Assembly (NCBI RefSeq): GCF_034661295.1
Contig: NZ_CP141062.1
Coordinates: 496,001-560,000, forward strand
Length of the DNA stretch: 64,000 nt
Direction of reading: 5' to 3'
DNA from: Faecalibacter sp. LW9
GTDB lineage: Bacteria; Bacteroidota; Bacteroidia; Flavobacteriales; Weeksellaceae
In this document: positions 50,906 through 59,517 of the stretch, in pieces
How the letters are laid out: the number at the start of each line of letters is the position of its first letter
Position numbering within the stretch: the first letter of the stretch is position 1
Position numbers and translations under genes: made by a program
The notes under the pieces: model-generated
The model's database searches: none
What the model was told of the DNA's origin: nothing
Seen by the model: the letters and a program-made list of their open reading frames with translations, nothing else

Positions 50906-51940
50906 ATGAAACATTTTTTTTATATCCAATCAACCATTCAGTTTAGAAATGGGCAGAATCTTACCTGAACTAAAAATCGCCTTTCACACATACGCAACCT
51001 TAAATGACAAAAAATCGATTGTCATTTGGATTTATCATGCCTTAACGGCCTCGTCCGATACCCGAGATTGGTGGAATGGATTGGTCAGAGAGAATAAAAT
51101 TTTTGATCCTCAAAAATATTTTATTGTTTGTGCGAATATTATTGGGAGTCCTTATGGATCGACATCCTCAAATTCTGTAAATCCAGCAAACAACCAAAAA
51201 TATGGAATTGAATTTCCTTTTTTTACAATTCGGGATATGGTGAAAGCTCATCAACTTTTAAAAGCCCATTTAGGAATTGAAAAAATAAAATTATTGATTG
51301 GAGGCAGTATGGTTGGCTACCAAGCGTTAGAATGGTCAATTACTGAAGCATCCTCTATTGAACATTAATTTTTAATTGCCACATCTGCTGAAGAAAGTGC
51401 TTGGGGAAAAGCGATTCATACCGCTCAACGTTTAGCCATTGAATCAGATCCTGAATGGACAAAAGGTGAAATTGGAATTGGTGATAAAGGATTGAAAGCA
51501 GCTCGAGGAATAGGAATGCTAACGTATCGCAATTATGAATTGTTTAAAAAACAACAAAGCGATGAAGTTCTGACATTTATAAAAACCATAAAGCTACGAG
51601 CTATATAAAATACCAAGCTCAAAAATTAGCCGATCGTTTCTATGCTTTATCTTATTATAAACTAACCGAAGCAATGGATTCACACCAATTAGCAAAAGGA
51701 AGAAATAAATCTGTTGAAGAAATTTTAAATCAAATTAGCATTCCGACATTGGTGATGGGAATCAGTTCAGATATTTTATGTCCGCCACAAGAACAACAAT
51801 TTTTAGCGAAGCATATTCCAACTACTGAATACCATGAAATTGATTCGGAATTTGGTCACGATGGATTTTTAATTGAGAGTGATAAAATCGGTTCAATCTT
51901 ATTGGATTGGATGTCTCAAAAAACTATTTATTTTTTTTTA
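50906..51940 (+). pseudogene. metX: Broken homoserine O-acetyltransferase gene
   Basis: Pieces in three frames together resemble MetX (alpha/beta hydrolase that makes O-acetylhomoserine). From the ATG at 50906 the first piece reads MKHFFYIQSTIQFRNGQNL and is cut by a +1 frameshift near 50966; the next frame holds PELKIAFHTYATLN, IYHALTASSDTRDWW and nucleophile serine region IGGSMVGYQALEWSI, stopped by TAA at 51366-51368 (after SSIEH). IATSAEESAWGKAIHTAQR continues in frame until a frameshift near 51575; the last frame has SYIKYQAQKLADRFYALSYY and the Asp/His region ILCPPQEQQF, EFGHDGFL. Three lesions mean no enzyme is made. Confidence 0.85.
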
Positions 51941-51944
51941 CCGA

Positions 51945-52361
51945 ATGAAATTAACACTTTATTTACTTTTTATTTTAACCACAACAATTTCTTTAGCGCA
52001 AGACAATTTTAAATTCCCAACATATCCAGGTTGTGAAAAGAGGAAGAAAAATGATGAATTAAAAAAATGTTTTCACGAAAAATTAACGAGCGAAATTAAA
52101 TTCGGATTTGAGGATCAAGTACAATTTTGGATCAATAAAAAAACGCTTACTAAAACTGAATTAGTTTTTACGATTACCTCAAATGGTAAATTAACCAACT
52201 TCAGCTATACCAAAGAAAGTGATCCTGAATCTGCAAAATTCTTTTTACAACAGATTTATCGAGTTAAAAAATATTACGATTCTAAAAATAAAAAGTTTTC
52301 ACCTGGTTTAAAAAATGGAAAACCCATCGATTTTCAAATAAGATATTATGTGAGTTATTAA
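51945..52361 (+). CDS. Secreted TonB-C-terminal-like protein
   Basis: A 138-residue exported protein: signal peptide (ends ISLAQ), then FPTYPGCEKRKKNDELKKCFHEKL and TELVFTITSNGKLTNFSYTKES. Same family as the protein at 22337-22762 (shared YPGC...KCF motif and beta-strand pair). The start is taken at the ATG at 51945; the longer frame reads through metX sequence. It begins 5 bases after the metX remnant, so it probably used the metX promoter. Function unknown. Confidence 0.68.
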   Translation: MKLTLYLLFILTTTISLAQDNFKFPTYPGCEKRKKNDELKKCFHEKLTSEIKFGFEDQVQFWINKKTLTKTELVFTITSNGKLTNFSYTKESDPESAKFFLQQIYRVKKYYDSKNKKFSPGLKNGKPIDFQIRYYVSY

Positions 52362-52396
52362 CAATTAAAATAAACACATAATATTTTCTAAAATAC

Positions 52397-52426
52397 TTGT
52401 ACTCTGAACGGAAAAGATTATTTTTG
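52397..52426 (+). promoter_or_regulatory. Promoter of lepA
   Basis: TTG (52397-52399), 19-base spacer, TATTTTTG (52419-52426), 20 bases before the ATG at 52446. Good match to the Bacteroidota consensus. Confidence 0.65.
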
Positions 52427-52445
52427 CCTATTCGAGAAGAAAAGT

Positions 52446-54242
52446 ATGAAAAATATCCGTAATTTCTGTATTATCGCCCATATTGACCATGGTAAAAGTA
52501 CCTTGGCCGATCGTCTATTACAAATAACGAACACGATTTCAGATCGTGAGTTACAAAATCAAACGTTAGACGATATGGATTTGGAGCGCGAACGTGGTAT
52601 CACGATTAAATCGCATGCTATCCAGATGGAATATGAAAAAGATGGTGAAAAATATATTTTAAATTTAATTGACACTCCTGGACACGTGGATTTCTCGTAC
52701 GAGGTTTCTCGTTCAATTGCTGCTTGCGAAGGTGCGTTATTAATTGTGGATGCTGCGCAAAGTATCCAAGCCCAAACAATCTCTAACTTATATTTAGCTT
52801 TAGAGAATAACTTAGAGATTATTCCTGTATTAAACAAAATCGATTTACCTTCTGCTAACCCAGAAGAAGTAACGGATGATATCGTTGATTTATTAGGTTG
52901 TGATCCCGAAGATGTATTACGTTGTTCTGGAAAAACAGGTGAAGGTGTAGAAGAATTATTACACACTATTATTGAAAAAATTCCAGCTCCTCAAGGAGAT
53001 CCTGATGCACCTTTACAAGCCTTAATTTTTGACTCTGTTTACAATCCTTTCCGTGGAATTGAAGCTTTTTATAAAGTAGTAAACGGAGAAATTAAAAAAG
53101 GAGATCAAGTAAAATTCATGGCTACTGATAAAAAATATGGTGCCGATGAAATTGGAACATTAAAATTAACTCAGGTTGAAAAGAAAGTCATTAAAACTGG
53201 AGATGTTGGTTACATTATTTCTGGTATTAAAGATGCTTCTGAGGTAAAAGTTGGTGATACGATCACATTAGTGGATAATCCTGCCGCTGAAGCCATTGCA
53301 GGTTTCGAAGAAGTAAAACCAATGGTATTCGCAGGTATTTATCCTGTAGATACCGAAGATTACGAAGATTTACGTTCTTCGATTGAAAAGTTACGTTTAA
53401 ATGATGCTTCATTAACTTTCGAAGCTGAATCTTCTGCAGCCTTAGGTTTTGGTTTCCGTTGTGGATTCTTAGGAATGTTACACTTAGAAATTATTCAAGA
53501 GCGTTTAGAACGTGAGTTTGGTATGACTGTAATTACAACTGTACCTAACGTATCGTATGAAGCCTACTTAGAAAAAGATCCAGAAAAAGCAATACCAGTA
53601 CATAATCCATCAGAATTACCAGATCCATCTGGATTGAATCGTGTAGAAGAGCCTTATATTCGTGCGGCAATCATTACAAAATCGGAATTCGTTGGACCTG
53701 TAATGAGTTTATGTATCGAAAAACGTGGAGAATTACAATCTCAAAATTATTTAACGCAGCACCGAGTAGAAATGATTTTCAATATGCCTTTAGCTGAGGT
53801 TGTATTCGATTTCTATGATCGTTTAAAATCAATTTCTAAAGGATATGCTTCTTTCGATTATGCACCTTCAGGAATGAAAGCATCGAAATTAGTAAAAGTG
53901 GATATCATGATTAACGGTGAAGTTGTAGATGCTTTATCTGCCTTAATTCATGTTGACAATGCTTACACGATTGGTAAAAAAATGTGTGAGAAATTACGCG
54001 AATTAATCCCACGTCAACAATTCGATATTCCAATCCAAGCGGCGATTGGTGCGAAAATTATTGCACGTGAAACAATTAAAGCATTACGTAAAGACGTTAC
54101 CGCGAAATGTTACGGTGGAGATATTTCTCGTAAACGTAAATTATTAGAAAAACAAAAAGCTGGTAAGAAGAAAATGCGTCAAATTGGACGTGTAGAAGTT
54201 CCACAATCTGCCTTCTTAGCGGTGTTAAAATTAAACGATTAA
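52446..54242 (+). CDS. lepA: Elongation factor 4 (LepA)
   Basis: A 598-residue translational GTPase that acts on ribosomes in back-translocation or initiation quality control. G motifs: [14 protein letters not shown] (G1), [13 protein letters not shown] (G2), [12 protein letters not shown] (G3), [12 protein letters not shown] (G4). The C-terminal LepA-specific domain is complete ([56 protein letters not shown]). It starts with [10 protein letters not shown] and has its own promoter and terminator. Confidence 0.97.
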   Translation: MKNIRNFCIIAHIDHGKSTLADRLLQITNTISDRELQNQTLDDMDLERERGITIKSHAIQMEYEKDGEKYILNLIDTPGHVDFSYEVSRSIAACEGALLIVDAAQSIQAQTISNLYLALENNLEIIPVLNKIDLPSANPEEVTDDIVDLLGCDPEDVLRCSGKTGEGVEELLHTIIEKIPAPQGDPDAPLQALIFDSVYNPFRGIEAFYKVVNGEIKKGDQVKFMATDKKYGADEIGTLKLTQVEKKVIKTGDVGYIISGIKDASEVKVGDTITLVDNPAAEAIAGFEEVKPMVFAGIYPVDTEDYEDLRSSIEKLRLNDASLTFEAESSAALGFGFRCGFLGMLHLEIIQERLEREFGMTVITTVPNVSYEAYLEKDPEKAIPVHNPSELPDPSGLNRVEEPYIRAAIITKSEFVGPVMSLCIEKRGELQSQNYLTQHRVEMIFNMPLAEVVFDFYDRLKSISKGYASFDYAPSGMKASKLVKVDIMINGEVVDALSALIHVDNAYTIGKKMCEKLRELIPRQQFDIPIQAAIGAKIIARETIKALRKDVTAKCYGGDISRKRKLLEKQKAGKKKMRQIGRVEVPQSAFLAVLKLND

Positions 54243-54266
54243 GATTATTAATTTTAAATAAATATA

Positions 54267-54297
54267 AAATGGCTGTCTCGAATTGAGGCGGTCATTT
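54267..54297 (+). terminator. Terminator after lepA
   Basis: AAATGGCTGTCTC and GAGGCGGTCATTT form a 13-bp stem (several G-U pairs) with a 5-base loop and following T run. Confidence 0.75.
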
Positions 54298-54390
54298 TTT
54301 ATTTCAGTCTTCTAATAAATTGTAAATAATACAAAAGTTATTTGTAACAAATTACAACGCAAAGTCAACTAATCTTTAAATACTTTAGTT

Positions 54391-54735
54391 ATGAAAAACT
54401 TTTTAAAATTTGAACAAATTTCAATACTCATTTTTACGATTTTAGTCTATCATCAGTTTGAATATTCTTGGCTTTGGTTTGCAATTTTATTTTTTAGTCC
54501 AGATCTTTTTATGATAGGTTATTTATTGGGAAATAAAGTAGGAGCTATATGCTACAATTTCATTCATAGTTATTTAATTAGCGTATTTCTATTTATGATA
54601 GGATTTTATTTAAAAAATGATCACATCATGATGATTAGTTTAATTATCAACGCTCATATTTCTTTCGATCGTACTTTAGGCTATGGTTTGAAAAAATATG
54701 AAGGTTTTAAATTTACTCACCTTGGAAATTTATAA
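54391..54735 (+). CDS. DUF4260 membrane protein
   Basis: A 114-residue protein with three to four hydrophobic helices. The family marks are LLGNKVGAICYNFIHSYL and the C-terminal HISFDRTLGYGLKKYEGFKFTHLG. Function unknown. It precedes a serine hydrolase gene by 46 bases on the same strand. Confidence 0.85.
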   Translation: MKNFLKFEQISILIFTILVYHQFEYSWLWFAILFFSPDLFMIGYLLGNKVGAICYNFIHSYLISVFLFMIGFYLKNDHIMMISLIINAHISFDRTLGYGLKKYEGFKFTHLGNL

Positions 54736-54781
54736 TCCTAATTAATCTTTTATAACTTAGCCCAAATAGAAAAAGATGACA

Positions 54782-56320
54782 ATGAAAAATATACTATTTA
54801 CAACCATTACTTTAGCTTCTATTGGAGCTTTCGGACAAAATATTTCAAATCAAAAAATTGATCAAGTTACAGAAAATGCAATGAAAGCTTTTGACGTTCC
54901 TGGAATGGCTGTTGCCGTTATAAAAGACGGAACAATCGTTCACTCGAAAGGTTATGGAGTGAAATCCATTTTAACGGGAGAAAAAGTTGAATCATCAACG
55001 AACTTCGGAATCGCATCAAATTCAAAAGCATTTACAGCAGCTGCTTTAGCCATTTTAGTAGATGAAGGGAAAATCAAATGGGATGACAAGGTTATTCAGC
55101 ATATTCCTGAATTTAAAATGTACAACGACTATGTGACTAAAGAATTTACGATTCGAGATTTATTAACACACCGCAGTGGATTAGGTTTAGGTGCAGGAGA
55201 TTTAATGGTTTGGCCTAATGGTCACAATTTCACACCGAAAGATATTATCAACAACATTCAATTCTTGAAACCTGTTTCTGATTTCCGTTCGAAATATGAT
55301 TACGATAATTTATTGTACATCATTGCAGGTGACGTGATCGAAAGAGTTTCTGGTCAATCGTGGACAGATTTTGTTACAAAACGTTTATTAGAACCAATTG
55401 GAATGACAAATTCAGCTGCCAATTGGCATTTGGTAAAAGATAAAAAGAATGCGATTGCGCCACACGTTCCGATTGATGGAAAATTACAAGTGATTGATCG
55501 TTATACGAATACGATCTTTGATGCCGCTGCGGGAATTTATTCTAATGTGAATGATGTTGCCAAATGGTTACAATTCAATTTAGATAAAGGAAAAGTAAAC
55601 GGCAAACAAATCATTTCTGAAAAACAAATGAAAGAAATGATTACGCCTCAAACGTTGCAAAAAGTTGGTACAACTCCTCCATACAATTCGTTGTTCAAAG
55701 CGTATGGCTTAGGTTGGCAATTGCAAGATTTTAATGGAAAATTAGAAGTTTCGCACACTGGAGGTTTGGAGGGAATCGTGACACAAACGATTTTTTATCC
55801 GCAACTGAATTTAGGGATTGTGGTTTTAACGAACCAACAAGCGGGTGTTGCGTTTAATTCGGTTTCGAATACGATCAAAGATTTTTATTTAGGAAATCCT
55901 GAAAAAGATTGGGTGCAAACCTATGACCAATTAATGAAATCTCGTGTGGCTGAAGCAGACGGAATTACGGACGAAGTTTGGAAAACCGTAGAAGCGAATC
56001 AAAAAAATAAGAAATTAAAAATTGATACCAAATCATTCGTTGGAACGTACAAAGACAATTGGTTTGGTGATGTAGAAATTTACGAGAAAAAAGGAAAATT
56101 AATTTTCGAATCAAAACGTTCGCCTCAATTAACGGGAGAAATGTTTTTCTATAAAGACAATACATATGTTGTGAAATGGTACAATCGTTACTTCCACGCC
56201 GACGCTTTCGTTTTTGCTGAAATGAAAGACGGAAAATTAGCTGGATTTAAAATGAAAGCGATTTCGCCAATGACCGATTTTAGTTACGACTTCCACGATT
56301 TAGATTTTACTAGAAAATAA
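54782..56320 (+). CDS. Serine hydrolase, class C beta-lactamase/penicillin-binding protein family
   Basis: An exported serine hydrolase of 512 residues with signal peptide (MKNILFTTITLASIGAFGQ). Class C/DD-peptidase active-site motifs: SNSKAFTAAA (SxxK, near residue 80), YDYDNLLYIIAG (YxN) and VSHTGGLEGIVT (HxG). The C-terminal 150 residues form a separate domain (DUF3471-type). It is more like the esterase/D-amino peptidase-like members than clinical AmpC enzymes; lactamase activity is not evident. An alternative start at 54776 adds two residues. Confidence 0.9.
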   Translation: MKNILFTTITLASIGAFGQNISNQKIDQVTENAMKAFDVPGMAVAVIKDGTIVHSKGYGVKSILTGEKVESSTNFGIASNSKAFTAAALAILVDEGKIKWDDKVIQHIPEFKMYNDYVTKEFTIRDLLTHRSGLGLGAGDLMVWPNGHNFTPKDIINNIQFLKPVSDFRSKYDYDNLLYIIAGDVIERVSGQSWTDFVTKRLLEPIGMTNSAANWHLVKDKKNAIAPHVPIDGKLQVIDRYTNTIFDAAAGIYSNVNDVAKWLQFNLDKGKVNGKQIISEKQMKEMITPQTLQKVGTTPPYNSLFKAYGLGWQLQDFNGKLEVSHTGGLEGIVTQTIFYPQLNLGIVVLTNQQAGVAFNSVSNTIKDFYLGNPEKDWVQTYDQLMKSRVAEADGITDEVWKTVEANQKNKKLKIDTKSFVGTYKDNWFGDVEIYEKKGKLIFESKRSPQLTGEMFFYKDNTYVVKWYNRYFHADAFVFAEMKDGKLAGFKMKAISPMTDFSYDFHDLDFTRK

Positions 56321-56328
56321 ATACGTTA

Positions 56329-56355
56329 AACGAAGTTCGAAAATCGAACTTCGTT
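56329..56355 (+). terminator. Terminator after the serine hydrolase gene
   Basis: AACGAAGTTCGA and TCGAACTTCGTT form a 12-bp stem with a 3-base AAA loop followed by a T run, just before the DMT gene. Confidence 0.85.
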
Positions 56356-56365
56356 TTTTTTTATT

Positions 56366-57256
56366 ATGAAATTCAAAGGTTACGCATTAGGATTAATTTC
56401 ATCCATTTCTTATGGATTAATCCCATTATTTATATTACCGATCAAACAAGCCAATTTCTCGATAGATACGACATTGTTCTATCGGTTTTTATTTTCTGCT
56501 TTAATTGTTGGAACTTATTTAATCCTCAAAAAACAATCAATCAAAATTGAAGTCCAACAAATTCCTGTCTTAATTATTTTAGGAATTTTGTACGGCATAT
56601 CATCCGATTCATTGTTCTTGGCTTATGATTATTTATCGGCTGGAGTTGCCTCCACCTTACTTTTTATTTATCCATTAATCGTGGCGATCATCATGGCTGT
56701 TTTTTTCAAAGAAAAAATTACTACAGCTACGTTGGTCGCAATTGCTTGCGTCTTAATTGGAGTAATTTTACTGAGTTTTAAAAACGGAAACTTTGATATA
56801 AATTTAGTTGGATTAGGAATCGTATTCATCAGCGCATTGGCTTATTCTTCGTATATCATCACCGTGAATAAATCGAATGTAAAAAACATGAAAGGCTTTA
56901 CATTGACTTTTTATTCATTTGTCGTAACAATTATTTATTACGCCATCAAGATGTTGATCAACAAAGATTCTTTTGTTTTACCGTCCATTGATTTAGCGTT
57001 CAACTTTTTCACATTTGCGTTGATTACAACGGTTGTTTCAAGTTTAGCTTTGGTCTTTGCGATTAAAGAAATTGGTTCAACAGCCACTTCAATTTTAGGT
57101 GCCTTCGAACCTGTTGTTGCAGTAGCTGTAAGTGTGATTCTTTTTGGAGAAGATTTTTCTTTGAGTTTAGCACTCGGAATTTTAATGATTATTGTAGGTG
57201 TACTACTGAATGTCATTGGAAATAATTACCAACAACGAAAGATACTAAAATCATAA
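56366..57256 (+). CDS. EamA/DMT-family transporter
   Basis: A 296-residue drug/metabolite transporter with ten predicted helices in two EamA halves: ISSISYGLIPLFILP, YDYLSAGVASTLLFIYPLIVAIIMAVFFKE (half 1) and ISALAYSSYIITVNKSN, EIGSTATSILGAFEPVVAVAVSVILFGE (half 2). The substrate is unknown. It lies between a serine hydrolase and a chloramphenicol acetyltransferase-like gene. Confidence 0.85.
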   Translation: MKFKGYALGLISSISYGLIPLFILPIKQANFSIDTTLFYRFLFSALIVGTYLILKKQSIKIEVQQIPVLIILGILYGISSDSLFLAYDYLSAGVASTLLFIYPLIVAIIMAVFFKEKITTATLVAIACVLIGVILLSFKNGNFDINLVGLGIVFISALAYSSYIITVNKSNVKNMKGFTLTFYSFVVTIIYYAIKMLINKDSFVLPSIDLAFNFFTFALITTVVSSLALVFAIKEIGSTATSILGAFEPVVAVAVSVILFGEDFSLSLALGILMIIVGVLLNVIGNNYQQRKILKS

Positions 57257-57260
57257 CTTA

Positions 57261-57290
57261 AAAACCTTCTTATTCCGATAAGAAGGTTTT
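57261..57290 (+). terminator. Terminator after the DMT gene
   Basis: AAAACCTTCTTAT and ATAAGAAGGTTTT form a 13-bp stem with a TCCG loop and following T run. Confidence 0.85.
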
Positions 57291-57297
57291 ATTTTTG
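57290..57297 (+). promoter_or_regulatory. -7 box almost touching the CAT-like gene start
   Basis: TATTTTTG matches TAnnTTTG and ends 4 bases before the ATG at 57302, so this transcript would start at or next to the start codon. It overlaps the end of the preceding terminator. Confidence 0.35.
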
Positions 57298-57301
57298 TCC
57301 T

Positions 57302-57934
57302 ATGAAACGAAAATTTAATCCTGAAGATTGGAACCGAAAAGAGCATTTTGAGCTATTTTCGAGAATGGATAATCCCTATGTTGGTGTGGTTGCAGAAGTC
57401 GATTGTACGAAAGCGTATCAATTCGCAAAAGCAAACAAACAATCCTTTTTTACGACGTATTTATTTTGTTCGATGCAAGCAGAAAACAGTGTAGAGGAAT
57501 TCAAATATCGTTTAGAAGATGGTGAAATTTTCATCTACGATCACATTGATTGCGGAACAACTATCGGACGAAAAGATGGTACTTTTGGATTTGCCTTTAT
57601 TCCTTATTCGGACGATTTTGAAACGTTTAATGCAAAATTACAGCAAGAGATTAAAGAAGTGGAAGAGTGTGTAGGATTACACATTAAAAACGAAGATTTA
57701 ACTTTAGGATTAATTCGTCATTCAACTTTTCCTTGGTCGAGATTTACAGGATTAATTCAGCCATCAAATTATGGAACAGAAGAATCGATTCCACGTATTA
57801 TTTTCGGAAAAGCGTATCAACAAGGCGACAAAATGATGATGCCTGTTTCGGTAGAAGCTAATCACGGTTTTGTGGATGGTTTACATTTGGCAAATTACTT
57901 AGCCAATTTTGAAAAAGAATTGGGGAAGTTTTAA
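57302..57934 (+). CDS. Chloramphenicol acetyltransferase-like protein
   Basis: A 210-residue protein of the CAT family: WNRKEHFELFSRMDNPYVGVVAEVDCT at the N-terminus, FIYDHIDCGTTIG, TFPWSRFTGLIQP and the catalytic histidine motif EANHGFVDGLHLANYLANFE (HxxxDG). Typical CAT has HH; here the residue before the catalytic His is Asn. It may confer some chloramphenicol resistance or be a housekeeping acetyltransferase with an unknown substrate. Cannot be decided from sequence. Confidence 0.85.
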   Translation: MKRKFNPEDWNRKEHFELFSRMDNPYVGVVAEVDCTKAYQFAKANKQSFFTTYLFCSMQAENSVEEFKYRLEDGEIFIYDHIDCGTTIGRKDGTFGFAFIPYSDDFETFNAKLQQEIKEVEECVGLHIKNEDLTLGLIRHSTFPWSRFTGLIQPSNYGTEESIPRIIFGKAYQQGDKMMMPVSVEANHGFVDGLHLANYLANFEKELGKF

Positions 57935-57935
57935 A

Positions 57936-58225
57936 GAAAAAAATAACTACAAAAACTCTTCAACAGACTCAGAGTGACAACTGATCAAATTCGTTATTTC
58001 GAGTGAAAATCTTTGATTTTTGTATCGAGAAATTAGATGATTTTTTCCGTCTAACTTCTCGATACAATTTTCTTCGAAAATCACTCGAAGTGATGGAAAT
58101 ATCAAATTATTTTTTTTCAGATTCTCATTATACTTAATAAATAATCTGATTCTGAAACGAGTCCAGAGTGACAAAAAATTATTATCATTCCGAGCTTGTC
58201 GAGGAATCTAAAAATATTTTATAAC
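57936..58225. repeat. Intergenic repeat module with long palindrome
   Basis: The centre is a long imperfect palindrome: TTCGAGTG (57998) with CACTCGAA (ends 58089) outermost, and TGTATCGAGAA..TTAGA with TCTAA..TTCTCGATACA inside (58021-58066). The outer arm resembles the repeat at 45.02-45.06 kb. Two AGAGTGACAA motifs flank it and the right end has ATTCCGAGCTTGTCGAGGAAT. It separates two convergent genes and has no coding sequence I can support. Confidence 0.7.
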
Positions 58226-58260
58226 AAATTTCGTATTTTGAAATTCGTTTTTTTTTATGA

Positions 58261-58815
58261 TTAATTTTCTTCAGGATTTTCAGGCTCTGGAATTTCAATC
58301 ATTGGAAAATATTTTTTGTCATCTTCTAAAATAATATTATCATCATATAAATCTGACGTCAATTCTTTTAAATAAAAATCACTGTTTTTATAGCTTCTTT
58401 CAAATCTTAAAATAAAACCTTTTGATTCACATGCATAATATTTAGATTGTGAAATTGGAATATTTACAATTGTAGTAATATCAATATATTCTTCTAAGAC
58501 ATTTTCTTCTTGCTCAAATACTAATAGATGTTCAGTATTATTAACTCTCGTAATTATTTTTTTATACGGTGTATAAATACAATCTTCTGAACTATTCGTG
58601 ATAAATAAATATAAATTATTTGCTGCGAAATTGACATAAATTGTTCCAATAATAACATTATTCTCTTCAGCTAATTTTATAGATTGTTCTAAAGCTTTAT
58701 AAAACTTTTCATCTTTAATTTCCTCTGGAATTTCTGCATTAGTAGGGCAAGAAGTTTTATTTTTTTCACATCCTAAAAAGATAATTAGAATTATAAATGA
58801 ATAAAAATATTTCAT
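58261..58815 (-). CDS. Lipoprotein, function unknown
   Basis: A 184-residue protein with a signal peptide and lipobox ending in C16 (IIFLGCEKNKTSC). The mature part has no family I recognise and ends in an acidic tail (PEPENPEEN). It lies 27 bases after recX on the same strand. Confidence 0.65.
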   Translation of the reverse strand: MKYFYSFIILIIFLGCEKNKTSCPTNAEIPEEIKDEKFYKALEQSIKLAEENNVIIGTIYVNFAANNLYLFITNSSEDCIYTPYKKIITRVNNTEHLLVFEQEENVLEEYIDITTIVNIPISQSKYYACESKGFILRFERSYKNSDFYLKELTSDLYDDNIILEDDKKYFPMIEIPEPENPEEN

Positions 58816-58842
58816 ATCAAGTGTTTGATTAAAGATAAAAAT

Positions 58843-59343
58843 TTAATCTTTCTCAATCACTTGAATCGCATCATTTATTAAATCAAATTCATAGCCTTTG
58901 TACGCCAAATACGCTTTGATTTTATTCATTTTTTTAAAGGATTCACGCTCGCTATATAAAGCATCGTATTTTTTTTGCGCCAATCGAACTAAATTGTTCC
59001 AATATTTTTCAGGATCGATTTCTTCTTTAAATGCTTTATCAATTAATTTCCCATCAATTTGACGCATTTTTAATTCTTGTCGAAGGCGATTTCTTCCCCA
59101 TAATTTTTGATTGACTTTTCCACGAACAAAAGAATGAACAAATCGTTCTTCATTCAAAAAACCGTAATGAATCAATTTGTATAAAATCTCATCTTTTGCT
59201 TCTGGAATCAAATCAAATTCGCGCAATTTTTTTTCTACTTCCCAATGACAACGATCTTGGTAAAGACAAAATTTTGCCATTTTATCTTTAATTTCATCAA
59301 TCGTATAAATCTTTTTCGAATTGTCTTTTGGGGTAAAACTCAT
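58843..59343 (-). CDS. recX: Regulatory protein RecX
   Basis: A 166-residue RecA-inhibiting protein built from three-helix repeats: AKFCLYQDRCHWEVEKKLRE, LIHYGFLNEERFVHSFVRGKVNQKLWGRNRLRQELKMRQIDGKLID, and KIKAYLAYKGYEFDLINDAIQ. Typical of Bacteroidota RecX. A TAACTTTG box ends 4 bases before the ATG, suggesting a leaderless message. recA is not in this window. Confidence 0.88.
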   Translation of the reverse strand: MSFTPKDNSKKIYTIDEIKDKMAKFCLYQDRCHWEVEKKLREFDLIPEAKDEILYKLIHYGFLNEERFVHSFVRGKVNQKLWGRNRLRQELKMRQIDGKLIDKAFKEEIDPEKYWNNLVRLAQKKYDALYSERESFKKMNKIKAYLAYKGYEFDLINDAIQVIEKD

Positions 59344-59347
59344 ATTG

Positions 59348-59355
59348 CAAAGTTA
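59348..59355 (-). promoter_or_regulatory. -7 box almost touching the recX start
   Basis: Minus-strand TAACTTTG matches TAnnTTTG and ends 4 bases before the ATG at 59343. Confidence 0.35.
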
Positions 59356-59380
59356 GGATTAATACCTTCAATTTGAAAAT

Positions 59381-59455
59381 GCGTTAGGGATTGAAGTGGA
59401 AATCCTTTGCGAGAGAAAAGATTGGAACGAAAAGCCCGACCGAAGGGAACGCCCA
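59381..59455. repeat. Dispersed structured repeat
   Basis: Begins GCGTTAGGGATTGAAGTGG and ends with AACGCCC. GCGTT (59381-59385) can pair with AACGC (59448-59452), and GGATT (59388-59392) with AATCC (59401-59405), giving a compact folded RNA or DNA element. The AAAGCCCGACCGAAGGG-like tail resembles a dispersed intergenic element I associate with Flavobacteria. Function unknown. Confidence 0.55.
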
Positions 59456-59465
59456 AAAAATAAAA

Positions 59466-59495
59466 AAAAACTGAACCATTGCTGATTCAGTTTTT
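59466..59495 (-). terminator. Terminator after rpe
   Basis: AAAAACTGAA and TTCAGTTTTT form a 10-bp stem with a 10-base loop; followed by a T run on the minus strand. Confidence 0.75.
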
Positions 59496-59517
59496 AGAAT
59501 ATTTAGAAGTTGAATTC

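Noticed and set aside
54776-54781. Alternative start of the serine hydrolase
   Set aside because: Both starts are possible; the second ATG gives a cleaner signal peptide, so the first was not used.
57947-58174. 75-residue minus-strand frame between the CAT-like and lipoprotein genes
   Set aside because: Runs entirely through the palindromic repeat module; residues reflect the repeat.
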